The notes beneath the pieces were generated by a model. It was not told the DNA's origin, made no database searches, and saw nothing but the letters and a program-made list of their open reading frames with translations. 64,000 bases of DNA from positions 6,634,001 through 6,698,000 of the forward strand of contig NZ_PHHD01000001.1 in assembly GCF_002813445.1 (NCBI RefSeq), in the 5' to 3' direction. The position numbers and the translations under genes were made by a program. Below, one piece after another: positions 24,960 through 33,746 of the stretch. Within the stretch, counting starts at the first letter, position 1; the number at the start of each line of letters is the position of its first letter. Source of the stretch: Pseudomonas tolaasii NCPPB 2192 (lineage in GTDB: Bacteria > Pseudomonadota > Gammaproteobacteria > Pseudomonadales > Pseudomonadaceae).

Positions 24960-25942
24960 TCGGCCACCACCGGCAACGGTTTTTTCTGCATCGGTGCCAC
25001 GCCGTTCTTGATCGCGACAATTTCCGCCAGCAGCGACAGCGCGATTTCCGCAGGCGTATGGCTGCCGATATGCAAGCCGATCGGCCCGTGCAAACGCGCA
25101 ATGGCCTCCGCCGACAACCCCAGTGCCGCCAGGTTTTCCCGACGTTTCTGACTGTTGACCCGCGAGCCCAAAGCACCAATGTAGAACGCTGAAGAATTCA
25201 GCGCCGTGAGCAAGGCCATGTCATCCAGGCGCGGATCGTGCGTCAGGCACACGATGGCCGTGCGCTCGTCGGTCTGGATATTCAGCACCGCCTCATCCGG
25301 CATGCCCGGCACAAAGCGGCCGTGCTGGTCTTCCCAGCCGTAGACGAACTCTTCGCGCGGGTCGCAGATCAGCACTTCGAAATCCAGCAAGCGCGCCATT
25401 TCCGCCACATAGCGTGAGAGCTGCCCGGCGCCGATCAACAGCAGGCGCCAGCGCGGGCCATAGATAGCGCGCAGATGTTCGCCGTCGAAGGTCACCACGT
25501 CGGTTTTGCTCGCGCCGCTGAGGGTCACCTCGCCAGTGGCCAGGTTCAGTTCGCGCGCGACAATCTGGTGGTCTTCGCAACGCGCGAGTAACTGCGCGAC
25601 CCATTCCCAGTCGCCCACGCGCTCTTCGGTCAGGCGCAACGTGCCGCCGCATGGCAGGCCAAACCGCGCGGCTTCGTCACGCGTGACGCCGTAGGTCACC
25701 AGTTGTACCGGTGGGCCATCCTCCGCGAGACGGCCATCTTGCAAGCGAGCAATCAAGTCATCTTCGATGCAGCCCCCGGAGACCGAACCGATCACCACAC
25801 CGTCGCCGCGAAGCGCGAGCATTGCCCCCGGCGGGCGCGGCGCGCTGCCCCAGGTCTGCACCACGCTGTACAACACCACTCGCTGCCCGGCGCGGCGCCA
25901 CTCAAGCACGCTGCGCAGGACGTTCAGATCCACACTGTCCAT
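24956..25942 (-). CDS. XdhC/CoxF family molybdoenzyme maturation factor
   Basis: XdhC family proteins bind the molybdenum cofactor, promote its sulfuration and insert it into xanthine-dehydrogenase-like enzymes. The ATG at 25942 gives 328 aa from MDSVDLNVLRSVLEWRRAGQ; the in-frame ATG at 25996 adds residues not seen in the family. The N-terminal XdhC/CoxI part has TWGSAPRPPGAMLA and GGCIEDDL, and a Rossmann-like C-terminal part has LLLIGAGQLSRYVAEMARLL and YIGALGSRVNSQKRR. It overlaps the mocA-like gene. Confidence 0.9.
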   Translation of the reverse strand: MDSVDLNVLRSVLEWRRAGQRVVLYSVVQTWGSAPRPPGAMLALRGDGVVIGSVSGGCIEDDLIARLQDGRLAEDGPPVQLVTYGVTRDEAARFGLPCGGTLRLTEERVGDWEWVAQLLARCEDHQIVARELNLATGEVTLSGASKTDVVTFDGEHLRAIYGPRWRLLLIGAGQLSRYVAEMARLLDFEVLICDPREEFVYGWEDQHGRFVPGMPDEAVLNIQTDERTAIVCLTHDPRLDDMALLTALNSSAFYIGALGSRVNSQKRRENLAALGLSAEAIARLHGPIGLHIGSHTPAEIALSLLAEIVAIKNGVAPMQKKPLPVVAE

Positions 25943-25992
25943 CAGGCCTCCCGCAGGCGTTTCAATACAAAACGTTACTGTACCCCAGAAAC

Positions 25993-26023
25993 GCAAACGC
26001 CCCGAACAGGTCGGGGCGCTTGC
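25993..26023 (-). terminator. Hairpin after dctA
   Basis: CGCCCCGA (25998-26005) and TCGGGGCG (26011-26018), extended by GCAAA / TTGC, form a strong stem between dctA and the xdhC-like gene. The T run is short, so termination may be partial. Confidence 0.55.
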
Positions 26024-26056
26024 ATGGCTTTCGGTGTTATTTACACCTCAGGCATT

Positions 26057-27388
26057 TTACTTGACGGCAGGAGCAGCGCCTTCGGCCACACCCAGGTCAT
26101 CTTGCGGGCGGGTATCGGAGATACCGGTACCGCCGGACGCCAGCTCGCTCTGCAGCTTGTCGGTGTCCAGTTCCTTGACCCACTTGGCCACAACGATGGT
26201 GGCAACGGCGTTACCCACCAGGTTGGTCAGCGCGCGGGCTTCGGACATGAAGCGGTCGATACCCAGGATCAGCGCCAGGCCGGCAACCGGCAAGTGGCCC
26301 ACGGCCGACAGGGTGGCGGCCAGCACGATGAAGCCCGAACCGGTCACGCCTGCAGCGCCTTTGGAGGACAACAGCAGCACCAGCAGCAGGGTGATCTGGT
26401 GAGTGATGTCCATGTGAGTGTCAGTCGCCTGAGCGATGAACACAGCCGCCATGGTCAGGTAGATCGAAGTACCGTCGAGGTTGAAGGAGTAGCCGGTTGG
26501 AATCACCAGGCCTACTACGGATTTCTTCGCGCCCAGACGCTCCATCTTGATCAGCATGCGTGGCAGTGCGGATTCGGAGGAGGAAGTACCCAGTACGATC
26601 AACAGCTCTTCACGGATGTAGCGAACCAGCTTCAACACGCTGAAACCGTGCGCGCGGCAGATGGCACCCAGCACCACCACCACGAACAGGATGCAGGTGA
26701 TGTAGAAGCAGATCATCAGCTGGCCCAGTTGCACCAGGGAACCTACACCGTAGGCGCCGATGGTGAACGCCATGGCGCCCAGGGCACCGATTGGCGCGAG
26801 CTTCATGATCATGTTGATGATGTTGAACATCACGTGGGCGAAGCGATCGATGAAGTCCAGGACCGGCTTGCCGTAGGCACCCAGGCGATGCAGGGCGAAA
26901 CCGAAGATCACCGAGAACATCAGCACTTGCAGGATGTCACCGTTGGCAAACGCGCCGACGATGGTGTTCGGGATCACGTTGAGGATGAAGCCAACCACGC
27001 TCTGGTCCGCACCTTGAGTCACGTAGGTCGCGATTTTCGAGGCGTCGAGCTTGGTGACATCAACGTGCATGCCGGCACCCGGCTCAATCACGTTGACTAC
27101 GACCAGGCCTACCAGCAGGGCGATGGTGGAAACGATTTCGAAGTACAGCAGCGCGTAGCCGCCGGTTTTGCCGACCGATTTCATGCTTTGCATGCCAGCG
27201 ATGCCGCTGACAACGGTGCAGAAGATGATCGGGGCGATGACCATTTTGATCAGCTTGATAAAGCCGTCACCCAGTGGCTTGAGGGCCACGCCGGTCTGCG
27301 GGTAGAAGTGACCGAGCAAAATACCGATAACGATTGCAACGATCACCTGGAAATACAGGGATTTGTACAGTGGCTGACGAGTCGTCAT
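26057..27388 (-). CDS. dctA: C4-dicarboxylate:H+ symporter DctA
   Basis: Inner-membrane symporter for succinate, fumarate and malate. The ATG at 27388, preceded by GAGGAAC, gives 443 aa from [20 protein letters not shown]. The frame is open far upstream but that part has no family support. The glutamate/dicarboxylate carrier signatures are present: the serine-rich [26 protein letters not shown] and [14 protein letters not shown]. Eight hydrophobic segments and two re-entrant loops are expected. The AraC regulator gene on the other side of a 339-base gap is divergent and may or may not control it. Confidence 0.96.
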   Translation of the reverse strand: MTTRQPLYKSLYFQVIVAIVIGILLGHFYPQTGVALKPLGDGFIKLIKMVIAPIIFCTVVSGIAGMQSMKSVGKTGGYALLYFEIVSTIALLVGLVVVNVIEPGAGMHVDVTKLDASKIATYVTQGADQSVVGFILNVIPNTIVGAFANGDILQVLMFSVIFGFALHRLGAYGKPVLDFIDRFAHVMFNIINMIMKLAPIGALGAMAFTIGAYGVGSLVQLGQLMICFYITCILFVVVVLGAICRAHGFSVLKLVRYIREELLIVLGTSSSESALPRMLIKMERLGAKKSVVGLVIPTGYSFNLDGTSIYLTMAAVFIAQATDTHMDITHQITLLLVLLLSSKGAAGVTGSGFIVLAATLSAVGHLPVAGLALILGIDRFMSEARALTNLVGNAVATIVVAKWVKELDTDKLQSELASGGTGISDTRPQDDLGVAEGAAPAVK

Positions 27389-27616
27389 TGCAAAGTTCCT
27401 CAATCGTCCCGTGTGGCAAAGATCCGCCATTGCCCACGACACTTGAATTGCGAACCCTCCTGCACTGGAGGGATTTGTTGTTTGCGAGGTCCTGGAAAGC
27501 AGGCCTGCGCTGTCATCCTTATCGCAAACGCCGTGCCACTTTTCTGAAAATCCCTGAAGGCCTTTAGACATCAGGGCCAAGGGGCTGCAATCGTCCCGTC
27601 GCACGCCGGAGAAGGT

Positions 27617-27671
27617 GGCGGATTTCCGCCCACTCGCCGAATCTCGTCCTACAATTTGGCGGATATCCGCC
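27617..27671. promoter_or_regulatory. Two GGCGGAT-centred palindromes upstream of araC-type gene
   Basis: GGCGGATTTCCGCC (27617-27630, one pair off) and GGCGGATATCCGCC (27658-27671, perfect) are spaced 41 bases centre to centre, close to four helical turns. They lie in the 339-base gap between divergent dctA and the AraC-type gene. They are candidate binding sites for a dimeric regulator. No other gene is seen in the gap. Confidence 0.55.
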
Positions 27672-27727
27672 TTGTCGCCCTGTCCGGTGATGGCTACCAT
27701 CGGCCATTCCATGGACGAGGCCCTCAC

Positions 27728-28726
27728 ATGCGTGAACGTACCATCGCCAGTCACTACGCCCGGGCCGCCCTCGGCGGTGCGCGCCGGTCGGGTTACGACT
27801 ACTCGGGCCTGTTGCATCAAGTCGGCATCACGCCCGAACTGCTGACCGAGCCCCGCGCCCGCATTGCCCCCGAGCAATTTACCCGGTTGCTGCAAGTGCT
27901 CTGGCTGGCGCTGGACGACGAATACCTGGGCTTTGCCGAAGGCCCGAGCAAACGCGGCACTTTCGCCATGATGTGCCACGCGCTGATTCACTGCCGCACC
28001 CTGGAGAAGGCTCTGGAGCGCGGCTTATTATTTTATAGCCTATTCCCGCAGGGTCCGCGCTGGCAGCTGACCAGAGAGGGCGACATGGCGCGCTTGAGCC
28101 TGGACGACTCACAGTTGTGGGACCCGGACCACTTCCTCAGCGAATGCCTGCTGGTGATCTGGCATCGCCTGGGCAGTTGGCTGATCGGCCAGCGCATCCG
28201 CCTGCACCAGGCCACTTTCAGCTACCCGGCGCCGGCGCATGCCGGGGAATACGACCTGCTGTTTCCCTGCACTCAGGTATTCGGCGCGCCGAACAGCAGC
28301 CTGGTATTTCCCGCCCGCTATTTGACGCTGCCGCTGTTGCAGGACGAGCGCACCCTCAAACACTTTCTGGAGCGCTCCCCCGCCGACCTGTTGTCGCGCC
28401 CCGACGAAGGCGACAGCCTGAGCAGCCAGTTGCGTCGCTTGCTCAGCCGCGATCGCACACCCTGGCCGGATCTTGAAGCCGTCGCCCAGCACCTGCACAT
28501 CAGCCCGCAAACCCTGCGCCGGCATTTGCGGGAAGAAGGCACCAGCTTTCAGGCGCTCAAGGATGAGCTGCGGCGAGATATCGCCATCTACCATTTGGGG
28601 CGTGCGGACTTGTCGTTGCAGGAGATCGCCGAGCAGTTGGGGTTTTCCGAACCGTCGGCGTTTCATCGGGCGTTCAAGAAGTGGACAGGGTTGACGCCGG
28701 GGGCTTATCGCGAGCAAGAGCATTAG
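27728..28726 (+). CDS. AraC-family transcriptional regulator (OruR-like architecture)
   Basis: 332 aa from the ATG at 27728 ([20 protein letters not shown]). The N-terminal 190 residues resemble the arabinose-binding-type domain found in many pseudomonad AraC proteins such as OruR and ArgR-like regulators. The C-terminal AraC domain has two HTH units: [20 protein letters not shown] and [20 protein letters not shown], then [13 protein letters not shown]. The inducer is unknown. Two palindromes upstream are possible operator sites, either for autoregulation or for dctA. A REPIN follows the gene. Confidence 0.9.
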   Translation: MRERTIASHYARAALGGARRSGYDYSGLLHQVGITPELLTEPRARIAPEQFTRLLQVLWLALDDEYLGFAEGPSKRGTFAMMCHALIHCRTLEKALERGLLFYSLFPQGPRWQLTREGDMARLSLDDSQLWDPDHFLSECLLVIWHRLGSWLIGQRIRLHQATFSYPAPAHAGEYDLLFPCTQVFGAPNSSLVFPARYLTLPLLQDERTLKHFLERSPADLLSRPDEGDSLSSQLRRLLSRDRTPWPDLEAVAQHLHISPQTLRRHLREEGTSFQALKDELRRDIAIYHLGRADLSLQEIAEQLGFSEPSAFHRAFKKWTGLTPGAYREQEH

Positions 28727-28737
28727 CCATGTGGCGC

Positions 28738-28829
28738 CTGTACCGGCCTCATCGCGGGCAAGCCCGGCTCCCACAGTTTATCGGGTTTCTCTGTGGGAGC
28801 TGGCTTGCCTGCGATGAGGCCGGCACAGT
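28738..28829. repeat. REPIN 3 (inverted REP pair)
   Basis: Inverted arms beginning CCGGCCTCATCGCGGGCAAG (about 28743) and ending GCCTGCGATGAGGCCGG (about 28824) between the convergent AraC-type gene and phoQ. The arms extend into flanking complementarity (CTGT/ACAG). Confidence 0.85.
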
Positions 28830-28838
28830 CACTGAAGA

Positions 28839-30185
28839 TCACACCGCCGGAAAATGAATCCTGAACGCCGCCCCGCCCAGCGGCGAATCGCCCAGGGTCA
28901 AGCGGGCGCTATAGCTTTCAATGATGTCCTTGACCACCGCCAGGCCAATGCCCTGCCCCGGATGCTGGCGGTCCAGCCGCTCACCCCGCTGCAGAATCCG
29001 CGCACGCTGATCGGGGGGCACGCCGGGGCCGTCATCTTCGATGCACAACTCGGTGCCTTCCAGGCTTTCGACCAGGCTGATGCGCACTTCGCGCACACAC
29101 AGGCGATAGGCGTTTTCAAGCAGGTTGCCGAGCATTTCCAGCAGGGCGCCTTTCTCGATGGGCACGTCGCAGTCCGGCGGCAGGTCGAATGCCACGGTTA
29201 CGCGTTTATCCCGATAGACCTTGTCCAGCGTGTCGCACAGGCTTTGCAGCACCGGCTCCAGGCGCACCTGATGGCGCACCAGGCCGCTTTTGCGCAGGCT
29301 GGCGCGCTGCAACTGGTAGCCGATCTGCTGGCTCATGCGTTCGATCTGCGATTGCAGCACCCAGGCCTGGTCACGGTCTTCAGGGCGCTGGGCCATGTCT
29401 TCGCTCACGCCCTGCAACACCGCCAGCGGGGTTTTCAGGCTGTGGGCCAGGTCGTCGAGGGAATCGCGATAGCGCGCACGCTGCTCGCGTTCGCTGTGCA
29501 GCAAACGGTTGAGGGAACCGGTCAGCCGCAGCAATTCACGCGGGTGCTCTTCGGACAGGCTCCCACGGGTGCCGCCTTCGATTTCGTCAAGCTCCTGGCT
29601 TAACCGGCGCAGGGCTTGCAAACCCCAGGTCAGGCCGAGCCACAGTAAGGTCAGGAGTACCAGCAACGCCGCGCCGAAGCCCAGGTAGAGGTTTTCCTGC
29701 AACCCTTCAAGGGTCAGTTGGTATTCACGCACCGGTTGCAACGCAACGATACTGAATGCCGCGCTCTTGCCGCCGAGCAGCTTGACCTCCACGTCATAGA
29801 CGAAGAATTCCTGGCCATTGGCTTCGCGGATGCGCGCAAATTCGTTGCCGCGCCCGTCATAGCGCGGCTTGTAGTTGATGTTTTCTTCCTGGGTTGCCCG
29901 CGAGCGCCACACCAAATGGCCTTCGCGGTCGTAGATATAGCCCAGCAGGCGGCTGTCGGTGAGGTTGAAGCGCTCGTCCGGCAACTGTGCCGGCATCAGC
30001 AGGCGGTTGTTTTCCACGCGCGCGGCGGAGATCAGCGTGGTGACATCCGACGCCAGGCGCTGCTCGATGGAATCCTGCAGCGCCAGGCTGAACGCGCCTT
30101 GCATGGCGGGCAACAAACCGAGCATGAACAACACGGCCAGGGTGGTGGCCGCGAGCATCAGGCGTACGCGTAACGAGCGAATCAA
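28839..30185 (-). CDS. phoQ: Sensor histidine kinase PhoQ
   Basis: Membrane sensor for low divalent cations and antimicrobial peptides, partner of PhoP. 448 aa: a membrane segment at about 10-32, a periplasmic sensor region to about 165, a second membrane segment (LYLGFGAALLVLLTLLWLGL), a HAMP-like linker, the phosphoacceptor His in DDLAHSLKTPLAVLQG and an ATPase domain with EMLGNLLENAYRL and GIGLAVVKDI. It overlaps phoP by four bases. In this genus it controls lipid A modification and Mg2+ homeostasis. Confidence 0.93.
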   Translation of the reverse strand: MIRSLRVRLMLAATTLAVLFMLGLLPAMQGAFSLALQDSIEQRLASDVTTLISAARVENNRLLMPAQLPDERFNLTDSRLLGYIYDREGHLVWRSRATQEENINYKPRYDGRGNEFARIREANGQEFFVYDVEVKLLGGKSAAFSIVALQPVREYQLTLEGLQENLYLGFGAALLVLLTLLWLGLTWGLQALRRLSQELDEIEGGTRGSLSEEHPRELLRLTGSLNRLLHSEREQRARYRDSLDDLAHSLKTPLAVLQGVSEDMAQRPEDRDQAWVLQSQIERMSQQIGYQLQRASLRKSGLVRHQVRLEPVLQSLCDTLDKVYRDKRVTVAFDLPPDCDVPIEKGALLEMLGNLLENAYRLCVREVRISLVESLEGTELCIEDDGPGVPPDQRARILQRGERLDRQHPGQGIGLAVVKDIIESYSARLTLGDSPLGGAAFRIHFPAV

Positions 30186-30856
30186 CGGCAGCGCTCATTG
30201 AACAGGTAGCCCAGGCCACGCACGGTGTCGATCGGCTTGAACCCGGCCGGGCCTTCCAGCTTGCGGCGCAGGCGCCCGACCAGCACTTCGATCACGTTCG
30301 GATCACGCTCGTCGTCATCGGGGTAAAGCTGTTCCATCAAGCGGTCCTTCGCGACCACTTGCTGATGATGGCGCATGAGGTATTCGAGAATCCGGTACTC
30401 ATAAGCCGTCAGTGCCAGCGGCTGTTCATCCAGCGACGCTTGCTTGCGATTGAGGTCCAGCAGCAAGGGCCCGGCGACGATGGTCGACTGGGTAAACCCG
30501 CTGGAGCGACGCAGCAAGGCGTTCATCCGCGCTTCCAGCTCTTCGAACTGGAACGGCTTGACCACGTAGTCGTCGGCGCCGGCCGCCAGGCCTTCAACCT
30601 TGTCCTGCCAGTTGCCGCGGGCGGTAAGGATCAGGATCGGGAACGTCTTGGCCTGGGTACGCAATTGGCGGATCAGGTCCAGGCCGCCCATGCCGGGCAG
30701 GCCCAGATCGATGATCGCCAGGTCATGGTTGAATTGGCCGGTCTGGTACAGGGCTTCTTCGGCATTGGCCACGGCTTCGACCACATGCCCGCTGTCTGTC
30801 AGGCGAGTCAGCAGGTGATGACGCAGCAACGCCTCATCTTCAACCACCAGCAATTT
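30182..30856 (-). CDS. phoP: Response regulator PhoP
   Basis: OmpR-type regulator, 224 aa from MKLLVVEDEALLRHHLLTRL, preceded by GGAGAG. The receiver domain has the phosphoaccepting Asp in LAIIDLGLPGMGG, then LTARGNWQDKVEGLAAGADD. A winged-helix domain follows with NVIEVLVGRLRRKL. The sequence matches my memory of P. aeruginosa PhoP nearly residue for residue in long blocks. The genes are downstream of a small exported-protein gene, which takes the place of oprH in the P. aeruginosa oprH-phoP-phoQ operon. Confidence 0.95.
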   Translation of the reverse strand, partial: KLLVVEDEALLRHHLLTRLTDSGHVVEAVANAEEALYQTGQFNHDLAIIDLGLPGMGGLDLIRQLRTQAKTFPILILTARGNWQDKVEGLAAGADDYVVKPFQFEELEARMNALLRRSSGFTQSTIVAGPLLLDLNRKQASLDEQPLALTAYEYRILEYLMRHHQQVVAKDRLMEQLYPDDDERDPNVIEVLVGRLRRKLEGPAGFKPIDTVRGLGYLFNERCR

Positions 30857-30877
30857 CATAAGGCTCTCCAAGGCGAT

Positions 30878-31183
30878 TCAACTGTCCGACTGGGGGATAT
30901 CATAGCGGCCCTGCAAGTCTTGCGGGCGCAGTTTGTTGCCATTGTATTGGCCTGTGAGGTGTTCGTAGCCGGTGCGGTAGGCCGGTTGCGGGGCAACAAG
31001 CCCCAGAGACTGGCCCCACGGCGCGGGCTGGCTGCCGGCATCTTCAAAGCTGACACGCTGAATCAGGTTGCCGGATTTTTTGGTTTTTTCGCCAAATGCC
31101 GCAAACGCGCCGTCGCTGGCCTGAACCCCGGCGGTGGCACTGAGCATGGTTAACGCCAACATCAGCTTTTTGATCGCAGTCAT
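30878..31183 (-). CDS. Small exported protein upstream of phoP
   Basis: 101 aa with a typical signal peptide (MTAIKKLMLALTMLSATAGVQA, cleavage after QA in this split of more than 20 letters is predicted near residue 22), then a soluble, polar mature chain. It contains no cysteine and no transmembrane beta-barrel length, so it is not OprH. It lies 21 bases upstream of phoP and behind the CTGAAC repeats, so cotranscription with and control by PhoP are likely. The function is unknown; a periplasmic partner or modulator of PhoQ is conceivable. Confidence 0.75.
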   Translation of the reverse strand: MTAIKKLMLALTMLSATAGVQASDGAFAAFGEKTKKSGNLIQRVSFEDAGSQPAPWGQSLGLVAPQPAYRTGYEHLTGQYNGNKLRPQDLQGRYDIPQSDS

Positions 31184-31234
31184 GGTGCTTGCCTCTACGC
31201 GTTTTGGCTGTAGGGCCAGACTACGCAGGCGCCC

Positions 31235-31273
31235 CTGAACTCCCCCTGAACAGGCTCTGAACCGCGCCTGAAC
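31235..31273 (-). promoter_or_regulatory. Four CTGAAC repeats, candidate PhoP box array
   Basis: CTGAAC occurs at 31235, 31246, 31257 and 31268, exactly 11 bases apart; on the minus strand this is GTTCAG four times. PhoP boxes in other gammaproteobacteria are GTTTA-type hexamers repeated at 11-base spacing, so the array fits one face of the helix for OmpR-type dimers. It lies about 50-90 bases from the exported-protein start and about 50 bases from the divergent pcpS start. Confidence 0.7.
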
Positions 31274-31320
31274 CGTTTCGGGCTATCCACCGGCGCGCCA
31301 ACTGACGCAAAATACCGCGC

Positions 31321-32037
31321 ATGACGCCCCTACCCGCTTGCTGCACCCCACTCGACGCCCGTTGGCCACTGCCCGACCCCTTGCCGGGCACGGTGTTTCT
31401 CAGTACCCGGTTCGATCCGGCCTTGCTTGTGGCTGGCGATTTCCAGCGCAGCGCCGTACCGCCCCCGGCCAGCATTCAGCGCTCGGTGGCCAAGCGCCAG
31501 GCCGAATTTCTGGCCGGTCGCGTGTGCGCCCGCGCGGCGCTGCAACAGCTTGATCATCTGGACTGCGTGCCCGCCATCGGTGAAGACCGTGCGCCGGTAT
31601 GGCCTGCGCATATCAGCGGCTCCATCACCCACAGCACCGGCCACGCGGCGGCGATTGTCGGGCACAAGGCGCAATGGCGCGGGCTGGGGATGGACCTGGA
31701 AAACATGCTGCCTCTGGAGCGGGCGGAACGCCTGGCCGGGGAGATTTTGACGGCGGATGAGATGCTGCGCATGGCATCGGTGCCGCGCGAGCAAGTTGCT
31801 TTAGTCGTGACGCTGACGTTTTCAGTGAAGGAAAGCCTGTTCAAGGCGCTCTACCCGATTGTGCAGAAGCGCTTCTACTTTGAGCATGCCGAGGTGGTGG
31901 AGTGGTCGGAATCGGGTCAGGTTCGGCTACGGTTGCTGACGGATCTGTCGGCCGAGTGGTGTCATGGCAAAGAATTGGAGGGGCAGTTCGCGGTGGACGG
32001 GGAGCAGTTGTTGAGCCTGGTGGCCGTCGGCGCCTGA
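31321..32037 (+). CDS. pcpS: 4'-phosphopantetheinyl transferase (PcpS type)
   Basis: Transfers phosphopantetheine from CoA to a serine on carrier proteins; in Pseudomonas the single PcpS serves both fatty acid and siderophore synthesis. 238 aa with GRVCARAALQQL, HSTGHAAAIVG, the metal-binding motif GLGMDLENM and FSVKESLFKALYPIVQKRFY. The EntD-like length fits. The ATG at 31321 lacks an obvious strong ribosome site, so a nearby alternative start is possible. The neighbourhood (phoPQ, an RstAB-like pair, nrdA) agrees with other pseudomonads. Confidence 0.92.
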   Translation: MTPLPACCTPLDARWPLPDPLPGTVFLSTRFDPALLVAGDFQRSAVPPPASIQRSVAKRQAEFLAGRVCARAALQQLDHLDCVPAIGEDRAPVWPAHISGSITHSTGHAAAIVGHKAQWRGLGMDLENMLPLERAERLAGEILTADEMLRMASVPREQVALVVTLTFSVKESLFKALYPIVQKRFYFEHAEVVEWSESGQVRLRLLTDLSAEWCHGKELEGQFAVDGEQLLSLVAVGA

Positions 32038-32045
32038 CAGGTTGC

Positions 32046-32130
32046 TATCGCAGGCAAGCCAGCTCCCACATTTGACTGCATTCCAAACCTGGAACCCGGT
32101 CAAATGTGGGAGCTGGCTTGCCTGCGATGG
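32046..32130. repeat. REPIN 4 (inverted REP pair)
   Basis: ATCGCAGGCAAGCCAGCTCC at about 32047 and the inverted GAGCTGGCTTGCCTGCGAT ending near 32128, with spacer complementarity (ACATTTGAC / GTCAAATGT) lengthening the cruciform. It lies between convergent pcpS and the sensor kinase gene. Confidence 0.88.
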
Positions 32131-32135
32131 CGCTT

Positions 32136-33746
32136 TCAAGCTTTATCCTGATCCCTCGGCCAACTCAAGCTGAAGCACGCCCCGCCCAGGTTATTGCTCT
32201 TGCCGATCAGCGCCCGCCCGCCGTGCCAATAGATGATCCGCCGCACAATCGACAACCCCAACCCATGCCCGCCCGATGCACGCGTACGGCTGTCGTCCAG
32301 GCGCAGAAACGGCGTAAAGATCCGTTCCCAGGCGCTTTCCGGCACACCGGGCCCGTCGTCTTCCACATCAATGCGGCACCGCACCTGCCCTACCTGATAA
32401 CTGATCAGCACCCGGCCCTGGGCATGGCGCATCGCATTACTCACCAGATTTTGCAGCGCGCGGTGCAGGTAGCGCGGCTCGGCATCGACCCACGCGTCAT
32501 CCAAATGTGCCGATGAGAGGCAAATACCGCGCGCCACGCTGACTTGAGGGCGCAGTGGCGACAATTCGCCGATCACCTGATCAAGCAATGCACTGAGGTC
32601 GACCCGCTGAAAATTCAGCTCCGGCGCGCCTTGTTCCAGGCGCGCGTAGGTGAGCATTTCATCCACCAGGCCATCAAGGTCCTGGATGTCGCTGTCCATG
32701 CCTTCCATGTATTTGCGCCGGGCTTCAGGGGTCGCCGCGTCGCCGACCATTTCGAGGCCAAAACGCAGGCGCGCCACCGGGGTGCGCAATTCATGGGACA
32801 CGGCGCGCACCAGTTCGCGCTGGATCGCCAACAACTGCTGTAAATGCTCGGCCATGCCATTAAACGCTGCCGCCAGGCGCCCGACCGAGTCAGCGCCTCG
32901 GGCCGGCACGCGCACCTCCAGGTTGCCTTTGGCAATGCGCGTGGCCGCGGCCTCCAGGCCTTTGAGGCGCCGCTCCAGTTGGCGCACCAGTAAATAGACG
33001 ATCAAACCGATCAGGGTCAGGCTGATCAGCGCGATGAGGATCAGCCACTGCGGCGGATACGGGTTCATTTGATACAACGGACCGATTTCCAGCACCCACG
33101 GCGTGCCGACCATACCGGCAAATACGCGAATCGAGTCACCCCCCTTGCCCAGGGCCATCACCGTGTCGCCTTCGGACACCCGGCGGCGCTGGTCTTCGTC
33201 CATGTCCGCCTGGTCAAGGGTCATCAGGTGCATCTCAAAGCCAAAGCCTTTGGCTTCCTTTATATCCGCCAGGCGTTGCGGCTGTTCGGCTACCGGGAAG
33301 CGCACCAATTCATCGGCCAGCAGGTAAATAGTCGCACGAGCCAGTTGTTCGCTGATCTGCTGCACCTCGCCCGTCAGCACCAGTTGTTCCTGTTCGCTGA
33401 CCAGGCGCAGCACCCGTGCCGCGTGAGGGCCGGTCTGCTCGACCAGCACCTGACCGCGCTGCAGACGGTTACGCTGGCTGAGGTCCAACTGCGAGTCCGC
33501 AAGGCTGCGCAATTCCAGGGGAATACCCAGCAGGCGCTCCCACACCGCCAGGGCACGCTGGCGCTCGATGGGGCTCATGGGTTGCAGGTTGTCGCCCATC
33601 AGCGCAAAGGTGCCGTGGGCGAGGCGCTCTCGGTACTGCCCGCTGCGCACTTCGTTGAGCAGGTGCAGCGCCAGCACGCCGAGCAACGCCACCAGAATCA
33701 GCGCCGCGCACATGCCGCCGTAGATGCGCAGGAAGATCGAGTTCAC
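32136..33746 (-). CDS. Sensor histidine kinase (RstB-like, PA1158-type)
   Basis: 536-aa membrane kinase. Membrane segment 1 is at about 5-30 (MCAALILVALLGVLALHLL), a periplasmic part of about 200 residues follows, membrane segment 2 reads WLILIALISLTLIGLIVYLL, then HAMP (RIAKGNLEVRVPARG), the His in LVRAVSHELRTPVARLRFG and an ATPase domain with NLVSNAMRHAQG and GHGLGLSIVRRI. The overlap of four bases with the regulator gene upstream fixes the pair. Position next to nrdA matches PA1157/PA1158 in P. aeruginosa; the stimulus is unknown. Confidence 0.9.
   Translation of the reverse strand: MNSIFLRIYGGMCAALILVALLGVLALHLLNEVRSGQYRERLAHGTFALMGDNLQPMSPIERQRALAVWERLLGIPLELRSLADSQLDLSQRNRLQRGQVLVEQTGPHAARVLRLVSEQEQLVLTGEVQQISEQLARATIYLLADELVRFPVAEQPQRLADIKEAKGFGFEMHLMTLDQADMDEDQRRRVSEGDTVMALGKGGDSIRVFAGMVGTPWVLEIGPLYQMNPYPPQWLILIALISLTLIGLIVYLLVRQLERRLKGLEAAATRIAKGNLEVRVPARGADSVGRLAAAFNGMAEHLQQLLAIQRELVRAVSHELRTPVARLRFGLEMVGDAATPEARRKYMEGMDSDIQDLDGLVDEMLTYARLEQGAPELNFQRVDLSALLDQVIGELSPLRPQVSVARGICLSSAHLDDAWVDAEPRYLHRALQNLVSNAMRHAQGRVLISYQVGQVRCRIDVEDDGPGVPESAWERIFTPFLRLDDSRTRASGGHGLGLSIVRRIIYWHGGRALIGKSNNLGGACFSLSWPRDQDKA

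Noticed and set aside
26057..27991. A 644-aa dctA frame starting at 27991
   Set aside because: The first 200 codons overlap the divergent AraC-type gene and its palindromes; DctA proteins start at MTTRQP-like sequences near 27388.
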